64,000 nt of DNA from Azorinus chamasolen (Eukaryota; Mollusca; Bivalvia; Cardiida; Solecurtidae): positions 55,767,985-55,831,984 of the forward strand of contig OY755252.1 in assembly GCA_963576725.1 (NCBI GenBank). The letters are read 5' to 3'. Each line of letters starts with the position of its first letter. Position 1 is the stretch's first letter. Below are positions 47,990-60,169 of this stretch, in pieces. The notes under the pieces are model-generated. The model did no database searches, was not told the origin of the DNA, and saw only the letters and a list, made by a program, of their open reading frames with translations. A program made the translations under genes and the position numbers.

Positions 47990-49780
47990 AAACAAGAGGG
48001 TCATTAACCCTATATCACTCACCTGAGTTACAGTAATACATCGGCAATGTTAATTTTTCAGCAGACAACATTTCTAGCAGATGACAGAAACTTAGTGTTA
48101 ACCCTTTCATTGCTGATCACTTCTTGAACTGAAATTAACACACAGTTTGGATTCAGATCTCATTCTGATACCAAATAACTGGCTGACCAAGATCTAAACT
48201 GCTTACAACTTGTGACAATGCCTAAAACATGCCTAAAACTGATCTTTTAGAAATTCAAGCAGAATACAATTCTAAAGCAGGCGAAATTACAGATCTATGT
48301 GAAAGGGTGAATGAGCTTGCTAGATTATGATCTATGACAGTTGATGTTCTACTATACAGTAAGCATAATGTAACAAGCCAGCTGGTAGTCAGTGCTGCAA
48401 CATTTAAACTGGAGTTTCTAACTTGAAAAAAGTATATTTAAAAAGTAATGACCCCACAGGACAGGACAAATTTTGACCCCAGCATTATGATTTTAACAAA
48501 TTTTGTAAAGGTATACTAGGTAAAGCTATACACCAAACATGGGCCATATGGTTTTTGACAAGAAGATTCTTAATACACTGATAGGCTCTATATTGATATT
48601 TGGCAGCTTAGTGACCAACCTCCAACGCAGTGATCTCCCCTAGTCGCTATGCTGAAGAGGTAAGGTAGATCAATGCGAGGAAATTGGTAGGCTACTAGCT
48701 AGCTCTGAATAAGGGGAAACCTTTACACCGTTGTTTCTGATGTTTAGAAGTCTATAGCCCCAGGGTGGGGGCATTTTTGGCCGAGGGGTCACACTTTGAA
48801 CAAACTTCGTAGAGGCCTATTAGCCTTAGGTGATGTTTCATACCAAATATCTAAGCTCTAGTGTAGGTGGTTTCAGAGAAGATTTTTAAAGGTTTTCCTA
48901 TACAAGTCTATGCAAAACTTATAAGTCCTGGGATAGGGCCATTTTTTGGCCCAGGGGTCATAATTTGAACAAACTTGGTAAAGGACCATTAGATGATGCT
49001 ACATACCAAATATCAAAGCTCTAGGGTTTGTGGTTTCAGAGAAGATTTTCCTATACAAGTGCATGCAAAACTTATAAGCCCTGGGGCAAGGCCATTTTTG
49101 GCCCAGGGGTCATAATTTGAACAAACTTGGTAAAGGACCATTAGATGATGCTACATACCAACTATCAAAGCTCTAGGTTTTGTGGTTTCAGAGAAGATTT
49201 TTAAAAAAAACCCTGATAAGCCCCGGAGTGGGACCATTTTTGGCCCAGGGGTAATAATTTGAACAAACTTGGTAGAGGTATATTAGGTCATGCTTCATAC
49301 CAAATATCTAAGCTCTAGAGTATTTGGTTTCAGAGAAGAAGATTTTGAAAGGTTTTCCTATATAAGTCTATATATAAAACTGGTTTCAGAAAACAATTTT
49401 AAAGATTTAAAAAAAACCTGATAAGCCCCGGGTGGGGCCATTTTGGCCCAGGGGTCATAATTTGAACAAACTTGGTAAAGGACCATTAGATGATGCTATA
49501 TACCAAATATCAAAGCTCTAGGATTTGTGGTTTCAGTTAAAGATTTAAAACAAAACATAAGCAGTGGGGCGGGCCATTTTTGGCCCGGGGGTCATAATTT
49601 GAACAAACTTGATAGAGAACCCCCTAAGGTACATTTCTGTGAAATGTAGTTGAAATCATCCCAGTCGTTTAGGAGAAGTCATTTGAAATAAAAGTGAACG
49701 GACAGACTTACAGACGGACGTCGGACGACAGGTGGTCACGATAGTTCACCTTGAGCCTTTAGCTCAGGTGAGTTAACAAA
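47990..49780 (+). repeat. Bivalve interspersed repeat with ~180-bp subunits and nested T-B
   Basis: AAACAAGAGGGTCATTAACC opens and TTGAGCCTTTAGCTCAGGTG closes. Subunits carry GGCCATTTTTGGCCCAGGGG, TCATAATTTGAACAAACTTG and CCAAATATCTAAGCTCTAG; about five copies (48740-49640). A diverged T-B (ACAGTTTGGATTCAGATCTC; 48095-48310) sits near its start. Confidence 0.75.
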
Positions 49781-49869
49781 GCTTCTTGCATTTTGTACAA
49801 GGCTGGCTCATATGGGTGTTTTCTGCATTGCTTTCAGTCTGCATTGACAAAAAACAAAAACCTTTATTT

Positions 49870-50270
49870 ATTTATTAAATGGTTATATGATTATTTTTGT
49901 TTTATTGATCACTAGTTCCCCTCCTTCCCCTCCCAATCCTACACGGAGTATGGAAGCACACAAAGTAATTGAGCGTTTATTAGAGTGGTGGCGTTTATTA
50001 AGGAGAAGGCAGTATTTCATGGTTATATGAGTTTTATTCGTTTTATTGAGATCATTTTTACCCCCCCCCCCCCCCCACCAAACACACACGACGTTTATTA
50101 GCGGGGTGCGGTTTATTGGGGAGAATACGGTACTTCATGTCTGATTGTTTTAATTTGTAGTAAGAGATGGATAAAATAACTCATAACCCTTCTGTTAAAT
50201 ACAGAATACAGTATTTCATGGTTATATGGTTTTTAGTTTCATTGATCAGTAGCCCCTCCCCCTTTTTTGT
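49870..50270. repeat. Two or three units of a GCGTTTATTAG-type repeat
   Basis: TATTTCATGGTTATATGAGT, GAGCGTTTATTAGAGTGGTG and GGGGAGAATACGGTA occur in tandem-like order, with a C-tract at about 50060-50076. GCGTTTATTA / AATACGGTA words are known from DNA-element ends in marine invertebrates, but no clean element could be delimited. Bases 50271-50680 are AT-rich with nothing recognised. Confidence 0.6.
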
Positions 50271-50679
50271 TACATTTCTTCTAAACAAGACAACCTTATC
50301 TTTGCACAAACCTTAAGAAACTCGTCGGATCAATGTTTCATAACTTTTACAGCATACTGGCAGACTTGCCACAAAATCAGACAGATCTGTCCAACTAACA
50401 TCCTGGTAGACTGACCAAAATCAGTAAATGATTAAATAACAAGAAGACAAACATGAACTACAAACATTACTTTAATACAAAAATACACAGGTTATCTCAA
50501 TTGCATGTAGTGAAATGGCATTGTAGTTTTATAACCTGACCAAACAGTCCTGATCTTCTAACTATTTATATGCTATGTTCCACGTATGAACAAAATTAAC
50601 AGCGAAGTTGCAATATGAATTAGATACAATTTTCTATTAATAACTTTAGAACAATTCTTCTTTATGTAATTTCCCGAAA

Positions 50680-51645
50680 CTCATCTATGTTTGTGTGTGA
50701 ATACATTCCTCTAGTTAACACTTGTATACATTATCTAAGTGGAACTTGTTTACATTCCTCTAATTAACACACTCATGTGTACATTGCTCTAATTGGCAAA
50801 TGTATACATCCCTCTAATTAAAACTTGTATACATTCCTCTAATTAACACATGTATACATTGCTCTAATTGGCCAATGTATACATTGCTCTATTTAGCACA
50901 TGCACACATTCCTCTAATTAGCACTTGCATACATTCCCCTAATTAGCACATGTATACATTTCTCTAATTGGCAAATGCATACATTCCTATAATTAGCACA
51001 TTCATGTATATACATTCCTCTAATTATCACTTGTATACATTCCTCTAATTAGCACTTGTATATATTGCTCTATTTAGCACATGCATACATTCCTCTAATT
51101 AGCACTTGTATACATTCCTCTAATTAGTACTTGTATACATTTCTCTAATTAGTACATGTATACATTCCTCTAATTAGCACATGTATACACTGCTCTAATT
51201 GGCAAATGTATACATTCCTATAATTAGCACATTCATGTATATACAATCCTCTAATTATCACTTATATACATTCCTATAATTACATGTAGCACATTCATGT
51301 ATACACATTCCTTTAATTATCACTTGTATACATTCCTCTAATTAGCACTTGTATATATTTCTAAAATAACATATGTATACATTCCTCTAATTAGCACTTG
51401 TATACTTTGCGCTAATTGGCAAATGTATACATTCCTCTAATTAGCACACGTACGCATTCCTCTAATTAGTACTTGTATGCATTCCTCTAATTAGCACTTG
51501 TATACATTCCTAAAGTTAGTATATGTATGCATTCCTTTAAGACTAACTAGCACCTGTATACATTGCTCTAATTAGCCCTTGTATACATTCCTCCAATTAG
51601 CACATGTATACATTCCTCTAACTAGCACCTGTATACAACTCCTAA
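50680..51645. repeat. Minisatellite, ~25-bp unit (TACATTCCTCTAATTAGCAC)
   Basis: About 38 units with spacing near 25 bp cover 950 bp. Variants alternate TTGTA and ATGTA endings; longer units with ATTCATGTATA recur, suggesting higher-order structure. Confidence 0.95.
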
Positions 51646-51966
51646 AAAATAGCTGACCAACCAATTAATCGATTGATCATCTAACCAACTGATCGATAGA
51701 CATGACAGTATTGATTGATAGATACCACTTCCCAACCAATCTTTTTTTATGTGTGTGTAAAATCTAATACTTCAGAATTAAGTTGGCATACAGACTGGCA
51801 CACTAACAGACATACTACGTGTATATCTATAATTACAATTACCAAAATGTTGGGCAACTTTAATGTATACTTACATTATACAATGAAGAGAACTGTGCTA
51901 AAATGTATATGGCCAACGTTACACACATACTTTATGTTAAACCATTTACCTTATGAATATTTATTT

Positions 51967-52217
51967 TTAACCCTTTCCCTGTTTTATGTTTATTCCAAAT
52001 TTTAATACCTACTGAATATTCATGGACAAAATAGTTATAATGAAATATGGAAGATGGAATATTGTAGCCATTTTAGAAAGCAAAGAAACAGATCTATCAA
52101 ATTCTATCAGCAAACAGAGCAGACCCTGATCAGAAGGCTTCAACATGAGTCATCTGATCTGGGTGTACACTGTTTGCATGTGTGTGAAAAGGTGTTTCTA
52201 TTAAGTAAATGGTTTAA
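51967..52217 (-). mobile_element. T-A family TTAA-MITE, reverse
   Basis: TTAACCCTTTCCCTGTTTTA opens and AAGTAAATGGTTTAA closes. The hairpin has GCAAACAGAGCAGACCCTGA / GATCTGGGTGTACACTGTTT and a worn tip (GGCTTCAACATGAGTC). Confidence 0.85.
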
Positions 52218-52489
52218 GAGAACAAGACAATAATCTAGAAGTCACATAATTATGTAAAATACAAGGGGCTATAATGTTTATCAAACATGCACAAATCATT
52301 AAATACATAATTCAAACAAATTCAGAAGAGTTATTTCCCTTTGACAGTAAAATATCACTAGGCGGATGGGTGGGGGAACGTTTGCACTGATAAAGATAGT
52401 TTTTACATCGTATAATTCTTAACTTTTTATCTTATGAATATTCATTATAAGGATTTTGCAAATGGAATATGAAAAAGCAATTAACATAA

Positions 52490-52855
52490 CACTTTCCCAC
52501 ATATAAACGCCTTTGCAAACAGAGTAGACTCAGATCAGACCGCTCCTATATACAAGTTATATATTTTGTGGTAAAGGCAGGTGGATGCTTAAAGCAAGGT
52601 GAAAGTAAAACAGAATGCTCCCATAGGAGCATTGTTTTACTTTCACCTTGCTGTAAGCAACCACCTGCCCAAAATACCAATTAATTTACACACTTTAGTG
52701 GTCATTATAAAGAGGTTTTACTGTATCTGATTCTACAGCTTGTGTCACAGGAAAAATATTACTTGAAAAAGTTACATCATAAAAATTCAGCTAATAGATA
52801 TTCATGATGTCATGATTTCTTACATGAATATTGAACAGGGAAAAGGTTTAAAGAA
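52490..52855 (+). mobile_element. T-A2 copy split by P3
   Basis: AACACTTTCCCACATATAAA and GTAGACTCAGATCAGACCGC reach CTCCTATA, then P3 starts. After P3, TCTGATTCTACAGCTTGTGT and the normal tail resume and end AACAGGGAAAAGGTTTAA. The right hairpin arm is missing. Confidence 0.65.
52550..52723. mobile_element. P3 pogo-type MITE nested at a T-A2 hairpin tip
   Basis: GGTGGATGCTTAAAGCAAGG and its complement surround GCTCCCATAGGAGC. The right end is GTCATTATAAAGAGGTTTTACTG|TA; the left terminus is missing. Confidence 0.7.
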
Positions 52856-53089
52856 AGTTTGAATTTTCCCTTCTTATCTATTCCTTTTGTGTAGCTAAAT
52901 GAGACAAGATAAAAACGGGTTTCTTTGCAGTTAAAGTTGTTTGGTTCTGACAAAGGAACCAGATATGGTAGTTGAAGTTCCGTATTAAGTCGATTAAAAA
53001 TCTCAATCTCTACTCTCAGATTCAAAAAGAAAGTCTGGGTCTACTCTGTTTGCAGTGGCGTGAAAAGGTGTTTCTATGAAGTAAAGTAT

Positions 53090-53248
53090 TTAACCCTTTC
53101 CCTCATAATAGGATCTGCTCTGTTTGCTAATTAGTTTCCAAAATGGCTACAATGTTCCACTTTCCAAATTTCATTATAACTGTTTAAACCATGAATATTC
53201 AGAAGGTATTGACAATTTGCAATAGACATAGAACAGGGAAAGGGTTAA
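53090..53248 (+). mobile_element. T-A deletion derivative without hairpin
   Basis: TTAACCCTTTCCCTCATAAT passes straight into AGGATCTGCTCTGTTTGC. The left arm, tip and part of the right arm are gone; the tail and GGGAAAGGGTTAA remain. It is 159 bp rather than 250. Confidence 0.8.
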
Positions 53249-53379
53249 GAGAACAAGGCAATATTCTACAAATCATCAAATGTATATTCCAAACAAAATT
53301 AAATGAGTTGTCTCCCTTTGATTGTAATTTACCACCAGGCTAAATAGGTTTTACACCATATTATTCTAAACCCTTTATC

Positions 53380-53590
53380 TGATGGATTTTCTAAATGGCA
53401 TATAAACAAACAATTAAATATACAATAATGACTGTAAGAAAAATAATTAGATGGATTTTCTAAATGGTATATGAACAAACAATTAAATATAAATGAAAAA
53501 GAATTAAAGAAATTATAATGACTAACAATATCAATTAGATGGATTTTCTAAAGGGCATACATGATCAAAGAATTAAAGTAATTTTAATTT
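53380..53590. repeat. Three ~70-bp direct repeats
   Basis: GATGGATTTTCTAAATGGCA, then AACAAACAATTAAATATA, occurs at about 53381, 53451 and 53537. Confidence 0.75.
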
Positions 53591-53703
53591 AATTTACTAA
53601 TCTTATCTATTCTTCTGATTTCACAATTATTTTTGCAAGTCAGGTGAGACAAGTAAAAACTTCTCCCTTTGTAGTTCAAATTGTTTGACAATCTTATAAA
53701 TTG

Positions 53704-53952
53704 TTTAATCCTTTCCTTCTTATACACATCTTTTATGCCTTTGCAGACAGAATATTTTCCAAAACAGACGTCATGTAGAAACCGTCTGATCTGGGTGTGC
53801 TCTGTTTGCTTAATATAAGATTATAATGGATCTGACTACAGTATCTAACTATACCAAAACTGTATGTGTACATATGCCATTTAAAAAGTTCAGCTAATAG
53901 ATATTGATGATGTCATAATTTCTTACATGGATGTTCAACAGGGTAAGGGTTA
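53704..53952 (+). mobile_element. T-A2 copy, diverged
   Basis: TTTAATCCTTTCCTTCTTAT, CTTTGCAGACAGAATATTTT and AACCGTCTGATCTGGGTGTG. The tail ends TTCAACAGGGTAAGGGTTA. Confidence 0.65.
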
Positions 53953-54016
53953 TACGAAGTTGAACAAATTATTTTGACAAATAAAGCAGATGTGGCATTA
54001 AGAAAGTCACACACTT

Positions 54017-54266
54017 TTAACCCTTTACTCCATACCTCTTTCCTTGTCTCTGCAAACAGAGTAGCTCCAGACCAGACGGCTCCTTTTGGAGCCGTCTGTT
54101 CACTGTCTGTTCTATTTGCTTATGAAATAATTTTAATATAGATATGATTCTACAGTTTCTGTCATGGCCAAAAGCTCCAGTGTAATCATGTGTCATTATC
54201 CAATTTATCTAATTAATAATCATGATGTCATTTTTTCTTAGTTATATTTCAATGGAAAAGGTTTAA
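54017..54266 (+). mobile_element. T-A2 copy, TTAA at both ends
   Basis: TTAACCCTTTACTCCATACC opens and AATGGAAAAGGTTTAA closes; 250 bp. The hairpin tip is GGCTCCTTTTGGAGCC. Confidence 0.8.
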
Positions 54267-54354
54267 GTCGATTAAAAATCTCAATCTTGATTCGCAGAAT
54301 TTTTTAAAAGAAAAGGAGCAGCATGAGCTCTTCTAAAGCACATAAAAACTACTA

Positions 54355-54605
54355 AGTATTCAAAGTTATATCTACCCTCATAACCATTGCAACACAAACA
54401 TGGCAGACATGTATATTCTGATAATTCATAACATAATATATGTACAGTAAAACCTTTCTAAAACCACCATTCAAAACACACCTAAGTGTCATTATAACCA
54501 TGGCAACACAAGCATGACAGATGTATATATTCTGACAATCATAATTCATAACATAATGCATGTACAGTAAAACTTTTCTAAAGCCATCATTTGATGCTAA
54601 ATGTA
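54355..54605. repeat. ~125-bp tandem duplication with P-like ends
   Basis: CATTGCAACACAAACATGGC to GTACAGTAAAACCTTTCTAA, then CATGGCAACACAAGCATGAC to GTACAGTAAAACTTTTCTAA. Each copy contains TACAGTAAAACC, the P-type terminus. Confidence 0.7.
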
Positions 54606-55199
54606 TATTAAAGCAGGAGGAAAGCATGTGTTTTAATTCAGAAACATGATCCGCGACTTTAGAAAATGCGTTTTTGCGTTGGTGGTTTTTACCTTTTCCA
54701 CCTGAATGTTTAATAGTAAAATTTCATGATACATTCAATATTATAGACACATTTTTAAATGGAGCTGGTCTGATCTGGGTGTATTCTGTTGCAAATTTAC
54801 CAAATGTGCTGATTGAGTAAAGAGTTAAAAGGTAATCTAGATGCTTCCATTGAGAACTTTTGTACGGAAAAAACTACAGGTTTAAGGGAAACTGAACAGA
54901 CCATAATCAAAGATTCTTGGGCATGCACTGTTTGCAAGTGCTCCAATTAATTTCCCCTCTTTCAATGAGTCGTATGGTTGTAAATTTGACAGAGGAATTA
55001 TATCAAACATATCCATAAAACAAATAATCTTCCTAAAACAAACATGCCCTATTGTATGTTTGTTTTGTCTTTGTGCGTCTCTTTATTGTTTTGATAGTTG
55101 TGTGTTGCTGTGGTTTCTTGTGTTGCTGTTCGGGCGACTGCTTGTTCTGTATGTGGTGTTTCCTGCATGCCTCATGTTTGTACTTGTAACAAGTAATGT

Positions 55200-55560
55200 A
55201 TTTACCCTTTACTCCATAGAGACGCCCTTTTTGCACGTTTTCAAACAGAATACACCAAGATCAGATAGGCTCCTACTTAATATTCATACAGTCATGGTCA
55301 TTTTGCCTTAAATGAATAATCGTGGAACAAAGAGTTAACCCTTTCCTCCATAGAAACACCTTTTCATTTGAAAAGAGAGTAGACCCAGATCTTATAGCAG
55401 CCGTCTGAAAAGGGTCTGCTCAGTTTGTTTATGAACCTGACTACATTTTCTACCAGTATCAAAACATCCTGTGTACATTTGCAATAATAAACACTCAGCT
55501 AATAAATATCCATTATATCATTAATTCTTACATAAGTAGTGAGCAGGGTAACTACACCAT
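55200..55560 (+). mobile_element. T-A2 fragment followed by a T-A2 copy
   Basis: TTTACCCTTTACTCCATAGA to CAAGATCAGATAGGCTCC is the head only (55200-55275). TTAACCCTTTCCTCCATAGA to GTAGTGAGCAGGGTAAC (55334-55553) is longer, with arms GTAGACCCAGATCTTATAGC / GCCGTCTGAAAAGGGTCTGC. Confidence 0.65.
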
Positions 55561-55667
55561 GGATTGTACATACAAGCCCAGTATACATGTAATCTGACTA
55601 ATATATGTAGGACTTATTAATTGTCAATACTGTAACCTTGTATTCAGCTTGCTGTACAAATTGTGTT

Positions 55668-55957
55668 CTTTAACCATTTCCCTCATATAAACATGTATTC
55701 GTGCCTTTGCAAACAGAGTAGACCTAGATCAAATGGCTCCTACACTTTGCAAACAGAGTATACCCAGAACAGATGGCTCCTGTACGAGCCATCTGATCAG
55801 AGTCTGCTCCATTTACCTTTGAGATTATAATATATCTGACTGCAGTTTCTATCAATACTAAATAAACCTGAGTACATATGCCACTGTAAAAGTTCAGCTG
55901 ATGAGTATTCATGATGTCTTAATTTCTTACATTTTTATTCCACAAGGAAATGGTTAG
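55668..55957 (+). mobile_element. T-A2 copy with duplicated left arm
   Basis: TTTAACCATTTCCCTCATAT opens and CACAAGGAAATGGTTAGA closes. GCAAACAGAGTAGACCTAGA...GGCTCC is immediately repeated as GCAAACAGAGTATACCCAGA...GGCTCC before the right arm GAGCCATCTGATCAGAGTCT. Confidence 0.75.
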
Positions 55958-56149
55958 ACTATTTCACCAGGTAAGGACTTAATTAAATAATGCTTTTGTT
56001 TCTTGAAATGATATTTTGTCAGAGTGTGGAAGAGGTTCGATCCTAATGACATACTGACGTGTTCGAAATCTTATCTGGATCCAAGCTCCAATTTATCTGG
56101 AATGCTGACATTTGGATCTAGACCTGTTTAAACAACACATGCAGAAACG

Positions 56150-56420
56150 TAGCTGAATCCAAACATGTTTGTATCATAACTACCTATATGTATATAAGGG
56201 TCCGGTGGGGTGGGGGTTGTGGGTTGTGCTCCCTCGATAAAAGTTAGAATTCTGATAAATAGAACATTTGTCGTATAGGAGCTACTTATGCTCTATTTAT
56301 CACAATGGTTTTAAAAGATGGCACATACAGAGGTATCAAAATGCATCAATATGAGGGAATGGGTTAAAGTTTACATGACAAGACACAGTCTATCTCCCTT
56401 AACCTTAAACCACGACTCTG
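56150..56420 (+). repeat. Third copy of the host repeat with T-E hairpin
   Basis: TATATAAGGGTCCGGTGGGG, CCCTCGATAAAAGTTAGAAT and a worn hairpin (GATAAATAGAACATTTGTCG / GCTCTATTTATCACAATGGT). Then GAGGGAATGGGTTAAAG, then TTACATGACAAGACACAGTC. The span 56421-57480 shows no feature that I can support. Confidence 0.6.
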
Positions 56421-57487
56421 ATTTGTTATCAACATTTAGATTTTATCTCCGTATATCTATGAATACAGTTCATGACAGTGAAAATCAACTATGTACAACC
56501 ACTTTTATGTACATGCTAATCGATAATCTGTATTGGAGTTACCAGCAGAATGTTTCAATAAAACGGCCCTGCAGTCATCAAAAGCACATGACATCTAAAC
56601 ACAGAAATAATAAAGTCCTGCATTAAGCTATTGACTGACCAACCAGACCGTGAGGCGTATTGTCTTTTAAAAAGTCTCTTTATACACGGTTTCAAGTCAC
56701 TTTTTAGCAGACAATGGAACATTGCATGTGCAATTCCATTGTAAAAGTTAGCATTTAATATAAGCAGCCACCTTGTATCAGTAACACCTAGTTAGTATTG
56801 TAATTCTGTATCACATAGATACTATACATAGAACTTCAATGATGTACATATCACACAGATACAATGATCAAAGAACTTTGATTAATGACTTGTTTCACTT
56901 TCTTCAGTATACAAACTGCATGGATTATCACCATTCACACTAGATCCCTAGCCAACTTCTCACAGTTGTCACTTCATCTGTACATACACTGTCTGTAGAA
57001 GACCTGAAAAATATGGAAACACATGAGTGACATCTGATCATCTTCAATGCTGTACATATATAAGTTGCCTCAGACCTGCAAACATTCAAAGGCATGACAA
57101 TTGTTCAAGTTCTACACTGTCAGATTGAAACTCATTTGCATCCGCATTATTCGATGCCGTAGCTGGTAAATAAGACCCATCTCAAGTATAATGTTCACGA
57201 CTCAAGACAATTTGGAATCAGTAAGATTGTTTACAATCAACTTAAATTATCTGCTAGAATCTGCTACCTGTAATTTAAATTATACTGAATGAAGGAGTGG
57301 GACTTCTTACATGTGTATCCAGATAAGGACTTTTAATTGCATCAATCTTAATCAGAAGAGGACTATTAATTGCATCAATCTTAAAATCCTGATGAGGATC
57401 ATTGTGTCACATGGGACTTCTAAAAGCTTGACGAGGCCAAATTAACAGTATGTTAATTGAAACTCTTAACATCCTCATTGTGACCTT

Positions 57488-57620
57488 AACTCTTTCCTTT
57501 CTACAAACATGTACAGACCCAGATCATACTCCTGAAAGAACCGTCTGATCAGGGTCTGCTGTACATGTATGTGCTTAATATGTCATGATATAGATCTGAA
57601 AAATTACCTTGAAAATGTTA
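57488..57620 (+). mobile_element. T-A2 copy, shortened
   Basis: TTAACTCTTTCCTTTCTACA, GACCCAGATCATACTCCTGA and GAACCGTCTGATCAGGGTCT. Confidence 0.55.
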
Positions 57621-57631
57621 CATTATAAAAA

Positions 57632-59060
57632 CAAGAGGGCCAAGATGGCCGTTTATTGCTCACCTGATTACCATAGATTTAAGATTATAGCTGAGTAGTC
57701 ACAGGATGGGGCCAATATTGGCCTAAGGGAACAATGTTGATAGTGGATCATGAGCAGTGATTCTGGAGAACAAGATTTTCAAAGATTGAGAATATTGATT
57801 TCATGAAGACAACCATTCTGACCAATGAAGATTTGGCTAAAAATGTGACATCTAGAGTGATTTTTCTAAGATTTGACCTAGTGACATACTTTTTTATCTC
57901 TCCCCAACCATGATCAAACTCAATCTTGGTATCATCAAGACAAACCATTCTGGACAAGTTTGAGGAAGATTGGGCTAAACAGTTAGAACTAAGATTTTAT
58001 CAGGACAATCATTTTGACCAATGTTCATGAAGACTGGGCTAAAAATTTGACCTCTATCGTGTTCACAAGGTTTTCCTACCATTTGACCCAGTGACCTAGT
58101 TTTCGACACCACATACCCCACTTTTGATCTCTTTCGAGATTTTATCAAGACAATCATTCGGAATAAGTTTCATAAAGAGTGTACAAAAAATGTGACCACT
58201 AGAGTGTTAAAAATGTTTTACTACTGTTTGACCTAGTGACCTAGTTTTTTACCCCACTTGACCCACTTTCAATCTCATCCGAGATATTATCAAAACAATC
58301 ATTCTTATTAAGTTTCATGAAGATTGGACTGGAAATGTGACCACTAGGGTGTTCACTAGGGTTTTTTTACTATTTGACCTGGTGACCTAGTTTTTGACAC
58401 AACACAACCCATTTTCAAACTCGTCCGAAATTTTATCAGGACATTCATTCTGACACAGTTTCATGAAGATTGGGCTGAACCTCTAGAGTGTTCACAATGT
58501 TTTTCTACCTTTTGACATGGTGACCTTGTCTTTGACCCCACGTGAATCACTTTCAAACAAGTCCAAGATTTTATTAAAAATTCTGAAGGGAGGTGATCCC
58601 CCGAAAGCAAATATTGCAACACAAAAAGAGAAAATTGCAGACTCGGTTTTATTGAGACTTCATGAGCAGTAATTGAAAGTGCAACACTGCTGACGCCCCC
58701 TAGCACCGGCTTAAGCGGTATTCATTTACTGAAATTCATGATCTCGAAGGATGAGAAGGTATAACAACACTGAGAATTAATTCATTCTAATAAAGATTCA
58801 TGAAGATTGGGCTGAAAATGTGATTTCTGAACTGTTCACAAGGTTTTCCTACTATATAACCTAGTTTTTAACCCCACGTGACCCACTTTCCAATCCGTCC
58901 GAGATTTTATTACGACAATCATTCTGACCAAGTTTCATGAAGATTGGTCTAAAATTGTGACAACTAGAGTGTTCACAAGCAAATTGTTGACGAAGGACGA
59001 CACAGGACGGATGCCAGACATTCAAGTCTCCCAAAAGCTCACCCTGAGGTGAGCTAAAAA
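57632..59060 (+). repeat. Bivalve interspersed repeat with tandem GACCTAGTGACCTAG subunits
   Basis: AACAAGAGGGCCAAGATGGC opens and CTCACCCTGAGGTGAGCTAA closes. Seven or so ~130-160-bp subunits carry TTTCATGAAGATTGGGCTGA, TGTGACCACTAGAGTGTTCA and TTGACCTAGTGACCTAGTTT. I recognise this as a very common bivalve repeat. It is noncoding. Confidence 0.85.
58590..58770 (-). repeat. GCCGGTGCTAGGGG repeat nested in the preceding one
   Basis: CTGAAGGGAGGTGATCCCCC, GCAGACTCGGTTTTATTGAG and CCCCCTAGCACCGGCTTAAG interrupt a subunit of the surrounding repeat, which resumes TTCATGAAGATTGGGC. This is the longest copy in the window. Confidence 0.75.
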
Positions 59061-59121
59061 CAGCAAATAGATATTCATGATCACAGGGGGCCATTTTGTG
59101 GGTCTAGATGGTCTAAAAAGT

Positions 59122-59425
59122 AAAACAAGAGGGCCAGAATGGCACTGAAGCGCTCACCAGACAATCAGAGGAGAAGATGTTCAAAGTTTTCACTTTATGT
59201 TTCTGTTGAAACCTGGCTACTCCTGGGGTGGGGCCAATTTTAACCACAGGGGTATAACTTATATAATATTTGTAGAGGACCTGAACATGAAGCTATGTGC
59301 CAAATATGAAAGTTATGGACCTTCCAGTTTCAGAGAAGATTTTCAATGTTTTTACTATATGTTTCTATTGAAAGCTGACCACCCCTAGGGTGGGGCCAAT
59401 TTTAACCACAGGGGCATAATTTAAA
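59122..59425 (+). repeat. Bivalve ACAAGAGGGCC repeat, short form
   Basis: AACAAGAGGGCCAGAATGGC, then two units with GGGGTGGGGCCAATTTTAAC, CACAGGGGTATAACTTATAT. No closing GTGAGCTAA is seen. Confidence 0.7.
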
Positions 59426-59724
59426 CAAGGCCATACAAAGTTCTGACTATAAAGGCAATCAACTGTTCCTCTGAACATGTATGTGTACCCTAGCATTCCA
59501 AACTGATTTTTTGCATTTGAGTATTATTATAAATTATTACATAATAATTTCATATTCATAAGTTTAACTTAATAGTTTCAAGTAATACAATTTCATGTTA
59601 AAAATGATTTCATAATTTATTTAAAATCTTTTATTTGGCATTCTGGAGTCTTTACATGATTTACCCTTCTTCTGAACTGCAGGGCAGGTTATTATAATAT
59701 CATAATGCCAATCACTATTATTAA

Positions 59725-60058
59725 TTAACCCTTCCCTCATATAAACGTGTTTTCAAACATTTGAAAACAGAGTAGACCCAGATCAGATGCCTCCTATAGG
59801 AGCTTGATCTGATCAGGGTCTGCTGTGTTTGTTAATGGAATTTGATAGATCTGTTCCTTTAGTTTCTAAAATGGCTACAATGTTCCACCTACATGTACTA
59901 TATTATAACTATTTTGTAGATGAATATTCAGTAGGTTGTGAAATTTGGAAAAAAAGGCTACAATGTTCCACTTTCCATACTTCACTTTAACTATTTTGTT
60001 CATGAATATGCAGTAGGCATTCAAATTAATAATAAACATAGAACAGGCAAAGGGTTAA
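59725..60058 (+). mobile_element. T-A copy with duplicated tail
   Basis: TTAACCCTTCCCTCATATAA opens and GGCAAAGGGTTAA closes, TTAA on both sides. The block GGCTACAATGTTCCAC to ATGAATATTCAGTAGG occurs twice (59872 and 59957), lengthening the element to 334 bp. The hairpin tip is CTCCTATAGGAG. Confidence 0.8.
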
Positions 60059-60169
60059 GACAGACTCACTGCCACTGGCTACAGCACCAGATACAGGTGC
60101 ACTAAAAATAGCATCTGGTCAACTCTCTACTGCTTGACCTGATGACCTCTTTATGAGCAAAGAGAAGAT

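Noticed and set aside
50680..51645. Regularly spaced repeats considered as a CRISPR array
   Set aside because: The units are directly adjacent with no unique spacers, and the DNA is animal; this is a minisatellite. The same applies to the other arrays.
56940..57005. Possible last exon on the minus strand (acceptor TTTTTCAG, 20 codons to a stop)
   Set aside because: No compatible upstream exons were found between 57005 and 64000, and the peptide is not recognisable.
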